A stretch of DNA of 7,513 bases from Thermoplasmatota archaeon (lineage in GTDB: Archaea; Thermoplasmatota; Thermoplasmata; Methanomassiliicoccales; Methanomassiliicoccaceae). This document shows positions 1 to 5,795 of this stretch, piece after piece (positions within the stretch are counted from its first letter, which is position 1; every line of letters begins with the position of its first letter). The notes beneath the pieces were generated by a model that did not search any database, had not been told where the DNA came from, and saw only the letters and a program-made list of their open reading frames with translations. Position numbers and translations under genes: made by a program. The stretch covers positions 1 through 7,513 of the forward strand of contig JAKIXL010000064.1 of assembly GCA_022709105.1 (NCBI GenBank). Reading direction: 5' to 3'.

Positions 1-1
1 T

Positions 2-31
2 GCCCGGCGCAAAGGCCTGATGCTGATCTAA
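2..31 (+). CDS. possible C-terminal end of a plus-strand gene (partial)
   Basis: In this frame the first bases read A-R-R-K-G-L-M-L-I followed by TAA at 29-31. This could be the last nine residues of a gene that enters from the left and converges on the cobamide operon. Nine residues are too few to identify a family or to prove coding. The main support is positional: the minus-strand operon ends at 331, and a convergent neighbour would normally end near here. No strong terminator follows the stop. The frame starting at position 1 is also open here, so the assignment is uncertain. Confidence 0.25.
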   Translation, partial: ARRKGLMLI

Positions 32-330
32 GACCTTATTGGGGCTTGAGCGATGGAAGCGTTCCCTTCCGCCTTCCCGGGACGCGTTCCGTTGTCTGCC
101 TGGTCTCGCCCATAACGTCGTTGACAAGACCATGCCCCACAGCGGCCGCGTCCGGTCCACTGTGTCATTGCCCTATTGAGGTCGAACTATGCTCTATTCC
201 GGAAGAGGGGGGCGGAACGTCTCGAGGAAGACGTCGGGCGATCAGGCGGGCCGATCGGATCATGGTGCAAAGAAAGGCCGGTGGTCATCCTGGCCATAGT
301 GGTCATCGCTCGCCAGCTATTATCTGCGAT
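32..330. other. intergenic region downstream of cobY, no gene recognised
   Basis: About 300 bases lie between the possible plus-strand gene end and the cobY stop. I see no tRNA, rRNA, CRISPR or transposase-like feature. A minus-strand frame of 39 codons (ATG at 304-306, TAG at 187-189) is rich in Arg, Pro and Ser and has no convincing ribosome binding site. A long plus-strand open frame crosses the region, but beyond 331 it is antisense to cobY. Minor structure: a nine-base direct repeat GTGGTCATC at 281-289 and 299-307, and a weak 5-bp inverted repeat (217-221 with 230-234, 8-nt loop). Read on the minus strand, 268-278 is pyrimidine-rich (CCTTTCTTTGC from 278 down) and might help archaeal termination after cobY, but this is weak. 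Confidence 0.5.
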
Positions 331-951
331 CTAGCCCCGTCTTCGCATAAGCGCCGCCTCGGCCTTGCTGAGATCGTCCATGGTGTTCACGTTGAGGGCG
401 AACTCTTCGGACTCGGTGACCATATAGTCCTGTTCCAGCTCCAGACCGGTCAGCATCTGCTCCCTGTCCACCACGGAAACGCCGCACAGCACCACCTTTC
501 GCCCGTTCACTTCCAGGGAGTAGGTCAGCGCCATGCCCAGAGATATCATGGTCTCTAACGGCACCGTCACGCAGAACGAGCCCGCCGACGAACGGCGGGA
601 GGCCGCGACCACGCTTTCGATGCCGTCGGAGGTGAGCAGCGGGAGGTCCACCGGGCAGACCAGCACCTTATCTGCGCCTATGGAGCGCATCGCCTGGTTC
701 AGGTCCTCGGAGTATCCTGCGCCCGGGGTCTCGATCAGCCTCTCTCCCCTCTCCGCCAGATGTCTTTTGGTCTCCGGTGCGTGAGGGCTCACCGACACAT
801 AGACATGCTCAATGGCCCTGGTGCCCGTGAACGCGTCCAGCACGCGGTCGATCATCGGCCTGCCGAGCACTTGGACAAGCGGCTTCTCCGTGGGGATATC
901 GCGCAGCCGGCTCCCGCGGCCGCCCGCGGTCAGAAGGGCATCGACAGTAAC
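331..951 (-). CDS. cobY: adenosylcobinamide-phosphate guanylyltransferase CobY
   Basis: CobY transfers GMP from GTP to adenosylcobinamide phosphate, giving adenosylcobinamide-GDP, the activated substrate of CobS. It replaces the unrelated CobU/CobP in archaea. The protein shows the nucleotidyltransferase (MobA/GlmU-like) fold signature LLTAGGRGSRL at about residues 6-16, followed by EKPLVQVLGRPMID (22-35). PVDLPLL (100-106) carries the likely metal-binding Asp102, and ALNVNTMDDL (185-194) is typical of this fold's C-terminal part. About 206 residues fits the family size. It lacks the kinase P-loop of CobU. The start is a real problem: the first canonical start upstream of the GTP-binding loop is GTG at 1033-1035, with no Shine-Dalgarno and a 106-bp overlap with cobS. 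I place the start at the GTT at 949-951, seven bases after a strong Shine-Dalgarno, giving V(M)TVDALLTAGG. GTT is not a normal start codon, so the gene may carry a start mutation or a sequence error. The family call is firm and the start is not. Confidence 0.88.
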   Translation of the reverse strand, partial: VTVDALLTAGGRGSRLRDIPTEKPLVQVLGRPMIDRVLDAFTGTRAIEHVYVSVSPHAPETKRHLAERGERLIETPGAGYSEDLNQAMRSIGADKVLVCPVDLPLLTSDGIESVVAASRRSSAGSFCVTVPLETMISLGMALTYSLEVNGRKVVLCGVSVVDREQMLTGLELEQDYMVTESEEFALNVNTMDDLSKAEAALMRRRG

Positions 952-1712
952 AGGACCACCCCCGCCATTCCGGCCATTAGCACCAAAGGCTTCGCCAGCT
1001 CGTTGGTGGCTCCCATGATGTCCCCGTTGACGCACCCGAAGCTGCGGTGGCCCAGTGCGGACACGGCCGCGCCTATGAGCGAACTGCTGGCGACCATAAG
1101 GACGGCGAGACAGAGAACGTACCGCATCGGCCAGTGAACGACGGCGAGTGCGGCGACCAAGATCGCGAACGAGAGCATCCCAGAGTAGATCGCGTGCCTC
1201 TTTGGGGTGTTCGCAACGAACGGGCTTCCCAACCCCTCCCGGGGCTTGCCCAGTGCGGCCACGGTGACCAGCGCGTTCTTGGCCAGCACCTCCATGGCCA
1301 GGGGGAGGATGAACACCATGGGCTCAAGCGCAGTTCCTGTTACGGAGGACAGGGCGGTGACGGCGAGCAGGGAGAACAAAATCCCAAAGCCGACCCCGCC
1401 GGCCCCGACGCGAGTGTCCTTCATGGCCCCCAGCTTCTTCTCCTGCGGCCCGGTGGCGATGAGACCGTCCCCTAGATCTATCAGCCCATCGAAATGCAGG
1501 AAGCGATTGAGCGAATGCACCGCGAGCAGCGTGACCGTGGCCCCGATGAGCGGATCGAACGCCTGGATCAGCAGGAAGAACAACCCGCCGGCCAAAGCGC
1601 CGTACAACAGGCCGATGAGGGGCGTAAGCCAGAACCGGCGTGAGAGCTCGTCGACATCATCGCCGGTGACGTTGACAGGGATTATGGTGAACAGCGAGAC
1701 CAGCGCCTTCAA
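930..1712 (-). CDS. cobS: adenosylcobinamide-GDP ribazoletransferase (cobalamin synthase) CobS
   Basis: CobS is the integral membrane enzyme that joins adenosylcobinamide-GDP to alpha-ribazole or its 5'-phosphate, the step that makes the complete cobamide. The 260-residue protein is strongly hydrophobic with several membrane segments. It carries the conserved acidic family motif HFDGLIDLGDGL at 73-84 and MKDTRVGAGGVGF at 97-109. The start is TTG (1710-1712). It is the only canonical start codon near the family's N terminus, since an in-frame TGA lies upstream at 1737-1739. It begins 5 bp after the cbiS stop. The preceding Shine-Dalgarno is weak (GGATC about 9 nt upstream), so low expression or coupling to cbiS translation is likely. 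The last residues LLSMPF are read through the cobY start region. A G instead of T at the minus-strand base of position 949 would end CobS six residues earlier. Confidence 0.93.
   Translation of the reverse strand: MKALVSLFTIIPVNVTGDDVDELSRRFWLTPLIGLLYGALAGGLFFLLIQAFDPLIGATVTLLAVHSLNRFLHFDGLIDLGDGLIATGPQEKKLGAMKDTRVGAGGVGFGILFSLLAVTALSSVTGTALEPMVFILPLAMEVLAKNALVTVAALGKPREGLGSPFVANTPKRHAIYSGMLSFAILVAALAVVHWPMRYVLCLAVLMVASSSLIGAAVSALGHRSFGCVNGDIMGATNELAKPLVLMAGMAGVVLLLSMPF
954..963 (-). promoter_or_regulatory. Shine-Dalgarno site for cobY, inside the cobS 3' end
   Basis: On the minus strand this reads GGGGGTGGTC. It can pair over ten consecutive positions with the archaeal 16S 3' end (GAUCACCUCC, from general knowledge), using two G-U wobbles. 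The core lies 7 nt before GTT at 949-951 and 13 nt before GTC at 943-945. The remote GTG at 1033-1035 has no such site. The placement therefore argues that translation of cobY starts at or very near 951. Confidence 0.5.
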
Positions 1713-1717
1713 CGCGC

Positions 1718-2863
1718 CTAGGATCCTAATTTGTCCTCACCTTCCAGGAGCTCGGTGTATATGCGGGACATGATGGAGCCGATAAGCGATGCCACGATGT
1801 CGTCCAAGAATGGGCCGAGCGTGCCCAGGATACCGGGCTTCCTCTTGTCGTACCGCACGTACTCGAAGAGCCCCTTCGTCCCCGCAATGTACTCGGCCAG
1901 AGCGATGCCCAGCAACTCGTCCGCCACCAGGTGCACGGGGTCCTGGCGGAACCGCCCGCCGTCCAGGCCGTACATCTCGTCGCGGTTGCCCATCTCCTCC
2001 ATGCCGATGGCCGCGTAGACCATGGCATTGACATTGATGTCCTTCCTCAGCGCCGACAGGTGGCGCATGAACATCGCCTTGATCCGGTCTAGCTCCCAGG
2101 AGGGGTCCGGGACATAGAGCTCGAGCGCGGCCGCCCACATCTCCTCCGGGCCCACGCCCATCTCGTCGAGACGGTAGCCGAAGTCCCTCGGACGCGTATT
2201 GTTCCCGTTCCATTTGCGAATGGAGTCGGCTACGCCCTCGCGCACCGCGCGGGCGACCGCTATTCCCGCGTCGGTCGCCGGGCCGCAGTACTTGTCCCCG
2301 TCCCCGATGGGGCAGGCCACGGCCACCGCGTCGCTGGTCGTTCCCGTACCCTTCACCCCCATGTCCATAAGGGCGGCGGACTTGGCCTCGGTGATGGTTA
2401 TGAACCCTCCGGCGAGTCCGCAGTCTTGGACCGGCCGGTCCATGAGCGCGATGATGTTGATCGTTCCCGCGACATGCTTCGGCAGCAGGTCGATGATCTC
2501 CTGCGGCAACCGCTCGCCGGCGTACACGGCGTTGGTGACCCCGGCGGTGATCACCGCGATCGCCCCTTTCCCGTTCACCTCGTCCCTCTTCACTGTCAGC
2601 ACGCGGTCCACGTCCGCGGCGGTCATGAAGCCCACGCTGTCCTCCGGCAGCGAGTAGCGGCGGCGGACCTCCTCCAGGTCGTCCTCGGGGCGCGGATTGT
2701 CATAGCCCATCTTCACTTCCAGTATGAAGAGCGTGTCGGTCTCCGTGAGCCCTCCGCCCATGATGGTGGAGCTCAGCACCCTGTGCCTGCCGGGAAGGCG
2801 GACGATGGCCACCGGTTTCCCGAGATGTTCTCCCTTCTCGATCCTAACGTCGAAGTCGGACAT
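1718..2863 (-). CDS. cbiS: bifunctional adenosylcobinamide amidohydrolase / alpha-ribazole-phosphate phosphatase CbiS (CbiZ-CobZ fusion)
   Basis: This 381-residue protein fuses two cobamide enzymes. Residues 1 to about 215 match CbiZ, which hydrolyses the aminopropanol amide of adenosylcobinamide to give adenosylcobyric acid so that foreign corrinoids can be rebuilt. Visible signatures are SSTIMGGGL (31-39), ITAGVTNA (105-112) and the stretch from GTINIIALMDRP (133-144) through ITEAKSAALMDMGVKGTGTTSD (157-178, shown as key segments). Residues about 228-375 resemble CobZ, the archaeal alpha-ribazole-5'-phosphate phosphatase related to phosphatidylglycerophosphatase A, with HLVADELLGIALAEYI (311-326) and KPGILGTLGPFLDDIVAS (342-359). 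The architecture matches CbiS, which was shown to have both activities in Methanopyrus kandleri (established knowledge). ATG start with a GGTGAT Shine-Dalgarno, 4 bp after the cbiB stop. There is no signal peptide, so it is cytoplasmic. The two activities are inferred from homology. Confidence 0.92.
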   Translation of the reverse strand: MSDFDVRIEKGEHLGKPVAIVRLPGRHRVLSSTIMGGGLTETDTLFILEVKMGYDNPRPEDDLEEVRRRYSLPEDSVGFMTAADVDRVLTVKRDEVNGKGAIAVITAGVTNAVYAGERLPQEIIDLLPKHVAGTINIIALMDRPVQDCGLAGGFITITEAKSAALMDMGVKGTGTTSDAVAVACPIGDGDKYCGPATDAGIAVARAVREGVADSIRKWNGNNTRPRDFGYRLDEMGVGPEEMWAAALELYVPDPSWELDRIKAMFMRHLSALRKDINVNAMVYAAIGMEEMGNRDEMYGLDGGRFRQDPVHLVADELLGIALAEYIAGTKGLFEYVRYDKRKPGILGTLGPFLDDIVASLIGSIMSRIYTELLEGEDKLGS

Positions 2864-2865
2864 GA

Positions 2866-2872
2866 TATCACC
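2866..2872 (-). promoter_or_regulatory. Shine-Dalgarno of cbiS containing the cbiB stop codon
   Basis: The minus strand reads GGTGATATCATG here. GGTGAT matches the complement of the 16S 3' end, and its TGA (2868-2870) is also the stop codon of cbiB. The site is close to the ATG at 2861-2863. It suggests termination-reinitiation coupling of cbiB and cbiS. Confidence 0.55.
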
Positions 2873-3863
2873 ACAGCCCCGTGAACAGGTCCTCTAAGAA
2901 CAGCTGCACGTGGATGCCTATGAACGTGAAAAGAGGGAGAAGCACTAAAAGGAAGAACAGCGCCGCGGTCAGCTTCATCACCTTAATGGTCTCCCCTATC
3001 ACCCTGGGATCGGACGGCAGTTCGCCGTCGCCCATGCAATAGCAGCCCTCCTTCTCGAACTTGACCCCCAGGCCGCCGGCCACCGCGGCCATGGGCCAGC
3101 CCTTGTTGGGGCTGGCGGTCTGCCTGCGGTCCCGGAGGGCCGCCCGCCAGGCGTTCCTCCAGTCCTTGCCCAGCAAGGCCAATGCAAGCATGATGAACGG
3201 AACGGATATCCGGGCGACCACATAGTGCAGGCAATCGTCCAGACGAGCGGCGAACCACCCCACGTAGCGGTATCTCTCATTTAGATAGCCGATCATCCCG
3301 TCCTCGGTGTTGGCGACCCTGAGCACGGTCGCCCCGGGGATGCCGGCGAGCCCGAAGTACAGCATCGGCGAGAGCACGGAGTCCACCAGGTTCTCGGACA
3401 CCGTCTCTATGGCGCACGAGGTGATGTGAGCCTTGTCCAACTGGTCGACGTCGCGGGATACCACCATGGCCGCCTTGGCCCGGGCCGCATCGAGATCGTC
3501 CCGGCAGAGGTCCTCGATCATGGGGGCGGTGTGCGATTCGAGCGCCCGTATGGCGAACATTGTCTTGAACAACGCCGCGCTTGCCAGAGCCCAGACGATC
3601 GTGCCCAGGAGGTCGCGTACAACGGCCAATATGACGGTGAACGCCAGCGTGAAGATGATGATCGGCCCCAAAGATACCAATGCTCCGAGCGCCCTCTCCC
3701 GGCGAGGGTTCCGAGGCTCGGTCCTATCCACCTTATGGTCCAGGAGGCCGATGAGCCTCCCCATCCACACCACCGGGTGGAGCCGGTTGGGTGGCTCGCC
3801 CACCAGCAGGTCGATGGCCAGCGCCATTACCGGGATGGTGATGGCGTATATCCAGGTCTCCAT
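2868..3863 (-). CDS. cbiB: adenosylcobinamide-phosphate synthase CbiB
   Basis: CbiB is the membrane enzyme that attaches (R)-1-aminopropan-2-yl phosphate to the propionate side chain of adenosylcobyric acid, giving adenosylcobinamide phosphate. From the ATG at 3861-3863 the protein has 331 residues, a normal family length. Family motifs visible: GEPPNRLHPVVWMG (22-35), VVSRDVDQLDKAHI (134-147), AIETVSENLVDSVLSP (151-166), GWFAARLDD (202-210) and ASPNKGWPMAAVAGGLGV (250-267). Membrane segments lie near residues 5-21, 60-100, 217-231 and 297-318. A longer reading from TTG at 3891-3893 would add ten residues and overlap cobD. I reject it because the ATG has a good Shine-Dalgarno and the family N terminus begins there. 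The gene starts 4 bp after the cobD stop, and its substrate is the CobD product. Confidence 0.94.
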   Translation of the reverse strand: METWIYAITIPVMALAIDLLVGEPPNRLHPVVWMGRLIGLLDHKVDRTEPRNPRRERALGALVSLGPIIIFTLAFTVILAVVRDLLGTIVWALASAALFKTMFAIRALESHTAPMIEDLCRDDLDAARAKAAMVVSRDVDQLDKAHITSCAIETVSENLVDSVLSPMLYFGLAGIPGATVLRVANTEDGMIGYLNERYRYVGWFAARLDDCLHYVVARISVPFIMLALALLGKDWRNAWRAALRDRRQTASPNKGWPMAAVAGGLGVKFEKEGCYCMGDGELPSDPRVIGETIKVMKLTAALFFLLVLLPLFTFIGIHVQLFLEDLFTGLW

Positions 3864-3867
3864 TGGC

Positions 3868-3876
3868 TCACCTTCC
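3868..3876 (-). promoter_or_regulatory. Shine-Dalgarno of cbiB containing the cobD stop codon
   Basis: The minus strand reads GGAAGGTGA, four bases before the cbiB ATG. The final TGA (3868-3870) is the cobD stop. The site decides the cbiB start in favour of 3863 over the upstream TTG at 3893. Confidence 0.6.
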
Positions 3877-4992
3877 GACGGTCTCGTCGACAACCAGCTG
3901 CAGCGCGTCCAGGAACTCGTCGTCCTTTTCTCTGGTCTTCACGCAGAACCTTGAATATGAATGGCATGGAGGGCCGAACGAGCTGCAGTCCCGCACCAGC
4001 ACGTTATGCCGGAGCATGGCCTCCCTGAACTGCCCAGAGGAAAGGTCCAGCCCGTCCAGGTGATGGAAGAAGAAGTAGGAATCTGTGAGCTCTACCTTGC
4101 TCGAGGTGATGCGGGCGATCTCGCCCCTCATCCTCTCCTTCTCATCTACGAGCATGTTGACCGCTCGACGGACGTGCCCCTGCTCCTCGGACATCAGTCT
4201 GGTCGCGACCCTTTGCTCCAATGTCCCCAGGTTCCATGAAAGCCGGGCAGCGTCCATGAACCTGATCAGTCCCGGGTTGCCGAAGCCATAGCCTGCCCTG
4301 ATGCCAGGCATGGCGAAGGACTTGGTGAAGGAGCGGATGATGAAAAGATTGTCGTGGCCTTCGACCTCTTGAACGCAGCTCACGTCCCTGTCCCTCTCCG
4401 AGAGCTCCAGAAGGGTCTCGTCCAGGAAGACCATGATGTCCCTGCGAGCCGCCTCCGACACCACTTCCATGACCTCCTTGCGGGCAAGCATCCTGGCGGT
4501 CGGGTTGTTGGGATTGCAAACGTACACCGACCTGGTCCCGGGGGCCATCTCCTCGATCATGCTTCCGGCGTCCAGCCGAAAGCGGTCGCTTTCCGGCAGG
4601 GGCAGATCGACGATATCTGCGCCCATCAGGCGGCAGGCGAAGCCATACTCCGAGAACGTGGGGCGAGGCATGACCACTCGGTCCCCAGGGCGGACGAATA
4701 CCTCAGGGAACAGCCTTATCAGCTCTGCCGATCCGGCGCCGACGATTATGCTCGATGAAGGGACATCATACCTGGCGGAGATCGCCTCCTTAAGCTCGGC
4801 GCAGCTGTCGTCCGGGTAGTTCTCCATGTCCCTGGCGGCCTCGGCGATGTAGTCGCCCAGTCGCTCAGGCGGGCCGAGGGGGTTCACGTTCGAGCTGAAG
4901 TCCTTGACCTCCAGGCGTCCCCATACGTCGCCCCCGTGGCGGGGCCGGACCATCGCCCGGACCTCCGGCCTGACCCTGTCCTCGATGCTCAT
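3868..4992 (-). CDS. cobD: L-threonine-O-3-phosphate decarboxylase CobD (HisC-like PLP enzyme)
   Basis: This is a fold-type I PLP protein of the histidinol-phosphate aminotransferase/CobD group. CobD decarboxylates L-threonine-O-3-phosphate to (R)-1-aminopropan-2-yl phosphate, the linker CbiB attaches to the corrin ring. Visible landmarks are the N-terminal FSSNVNPLG (32-40), NPNNPT (160-165), Asp191 in FLDET (pairs with the PLP ring nitrogen), the Schiff-base Lys224 in SFTKSFAMPGIRAGY (221-235), and SRFCVKT (347-353) with the probable substrate carboxylate-binding Arg348. Sequence alone does not separate CobD from HisC cleanly. The CobD call rests on its position directly before cbiB and on the absence of any his genes. 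At 374 residues it lacks the long C-terminal extension with threonine kinase activity reported for Methanosarcina mazei CobD. The ATG overlaps the btuD stop as ATGA and follows a strong AGGAGG (5000-5005). Confidence 0.87.
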   Translation of the reverse strand: MSIEDRVRPEVRAMVRPRHGGDVWGRLEVKDFSSNVNPLGPPERLGDYIAEAARDMENYPDDSCAELKEAISARYDVPSSSIIVGAGSAELIRLFPEVFVRPGDRVVMPRPTFSEYGFACRLMGADIVDLPLPESDRFRLDAGSMIEEMAPGTRSVYVCNPNNPTARMLARKEVMEVVSEAARRDIMVFLDETLLELSERDRDVSCVQEVEGHDNLFIIRSFTKSFAMPGIRAGYGFGNPGLIRFMDAARLSWNLGTLEQRVATRLMSEEQGHVRRAVNMLVDEKERMRGEIARITSSKVELTDSYFFFHHLDGLDLSSGQFREAMLRHNVLVRDCSSFGPPCHSYSRFCVKTREKDDEFLDALQLVVDETVGR

Positions 4993-5795
4993 CTTCCTTC
5001 CTCCTTTCGCTTCGTCCGCCTGGGGAGGGCGTAGATGGCATCTCCGTCCCTCAGGATGGCTACCTCTACGCCGTAGACCTTCTCCACCATCTCCGCGGTG
5101 ATGACCTCCTCCGGCGTGCCGAAGGCGACTATCTTGCCCTTGGACAAGATCATTATGCGGCTGCAGTACTGCGCCAGGAGATTGAGGTCGTGAGAGGCGA
5201 TTATTATGGTGACATTGCCGGAGAGCATGTCCCTCAAGTGCTCCATGACCTCGTGCTTGTACTTGAGGTCCAGATGCGCGGACGGCTCATCGACGAGCAG
5301 GACCTGGGGGCACTGCACCACGGCCTTGGCCAGCAGGACCCGCTGGGCCTCGCCTGACGACAGTTCGGAGAAGTTGCGGTCCTTGAGGTGGTAGACCCCG
5401 AACCGCTTCATGGCCTCGTTGACCATCTCTTCGTCCTCCTTGTTGTCCCACCATAGGCCCTTGGAGAAAGGATAGCGCCCTAGAAAGACCAGGTTCTGCA
5501 CGCTCATGTTGAAGTCCTCGGAGAACTCCGTCGGCACGTTGGCGCAGACCTGGGCGATCTCCTCGATCTTCATCTTGTCCAGTTCCCGGCCTTCCATCCA
5601 GATCGTGCCCACCTGGGGCCGCAGGATGCGGTTCATGAGGCGCAAAAGGGTGCTCTTGCCCGAGCCGTTCGGACCGATCAGGCCGATGAACTCCCCCTTC
5701 CGCCCTTTGAACTCCACGCCCTTGAGCACGTCCGAGCCGTTGTATCCGAAACGGACCCCTTCGATCATGAGCGAGACCTGCGGCTCATCCTCCAT
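4989..5795 (-). CDS. btuD: corrinoid (BtuD/FecE-type) ABC transporter ATP-binding protein
   Basis: This is the cytoplasmic ATPase of a type II importer for corrinoids or, as an alternative, iron chelates. In its 268 residues the ABC motifs appear in order: Walker A GPNGSGKST (41-49), signature LSSGEAQRVLLAKAV (145-159), Walker B QVLLVDEPSAHLDL (164-177) with Glu170, and the switch His202 in ASHD. The Q-loop is unusual. Where relatives have VPQ the sequence reads NVPTEF, putting Thr89 at the Gln position. The rest of the surrounding region (SVQNLVFLGRYP, 98-109) is normal. The signature is LSSGE, not the common LSGGE, which is a mild variation. The gene overlaps btuC by 11 bp and starts at ATG after AGGAGG (5806-5811), 10 nt upstream. 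Corrinoid specificity is inferred from the cobamide genes that follow directly. Confidence 0.9.
   Translation of the reverse strand: MEDEPQVSLMIEGVRFGYNGSDVLKGVEFKGRKGEFIGLIGPNGSGKSTLLRLMNRILRPQVGTIWMEGRELDKMKIEEIAQVCANVPTEFSEDFNMSVQNLVFLGRYPFSKGLWWDNKEDEEMVNEAMKRFGVYHLKDRNFSELSSGEAQRVLLAKAVVQCPQVLLVDEPSAHLDLKYKHEVMEHLRDMLSGNVTIIIASHDLNLLAQYCSRIMILSKGKIVAFGTPEEVITAEMVEKVYGVEVAILRDGDAIYALPRRTKRKEEGR
5000..5005 (-). promoter_or_regulatory. Shine-Dalgarno of cobD
   Basis: A perfect AGGAGG on the minus strand lies inside the btuD 3' end, 7 nt before the cobD ATG at 4990-4992. It supports this start and the ATGA overlap. Confidence 0.6.

Noticed and set aside
217..234. Small inverted repeat as a terminator
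   Set aside because: The stem is 5 bp with an 8-nt loop and no T-rich tail, which is insufficient for a terminator call.
187..306. 39-codon minus-strand frame downstream of cobY
   Set aside because: It has low-complexity Arg/Pro/Ser composition, no convincing ribosome binding site and no recognisable motif. A frame this short is expected by chance in GC-rich DNA.
281..307. Direct repeat GTGGTCATC with a nine-base spacer
   Set aside because: There are only two copies of nine bases, with no further units and no link to a gene start or mobile element. It is too small to call a repeat array or an operator.
1..330. tRNA or cobalamin riboswitch in the left flank
   Set aside because: No T-arm/acceptor pairing fits around the GTTCGAC-like minus-strand sequence near 181-190, and no B12-box-like element is visible. 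The region is also downstream of the operon, where a riboswitch would not act on it.
46..558. 170-codon plus-strand open frame
   Set aside because: Its second half is antisense to cobY, its residues show no protein-like pattern, and codon use (CTA, AGA, ATA in the first part) differs from the real genes. Long antisense frames are common at this GC content.
928..945. CobS-CobY fusion by programmed -1 frameshifting near the cobS stop
   Set aside because: The frames would connect, but no classic slippery heptamer or clear downstream structure is visible around ATGCCCTTCTGA, and a lost GTGA junction explains the site more simply.
952..1035. N-terminal extension of CobY starting at GTG 1033-1035
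   Set aside because: The 28 extra residues are rich in Gly, Arg and His, as expected when the cobS coding sequence is read in another frame. There is no Shine-Dalgarno before the GTG, and the 106-bp overlap is out of keeping with the other junctions. It remains possible only because the alternative start is non-canonical.
1737..2213. 158-codon minus-strand frame inside cbiS
   Set aside because: It is a frame shadow of the CbiS C-terminal half, biased in Gly, Arg and Pro, with no motif of its own.
3864..3893. Longer CbiB starting at TTG 3891-3893
   Set aside because: The ATG at 3861-3863 has a proper Shine-Dalgarno and matches the family N terminus. The extension is just the cobD 3' end read in another frame.
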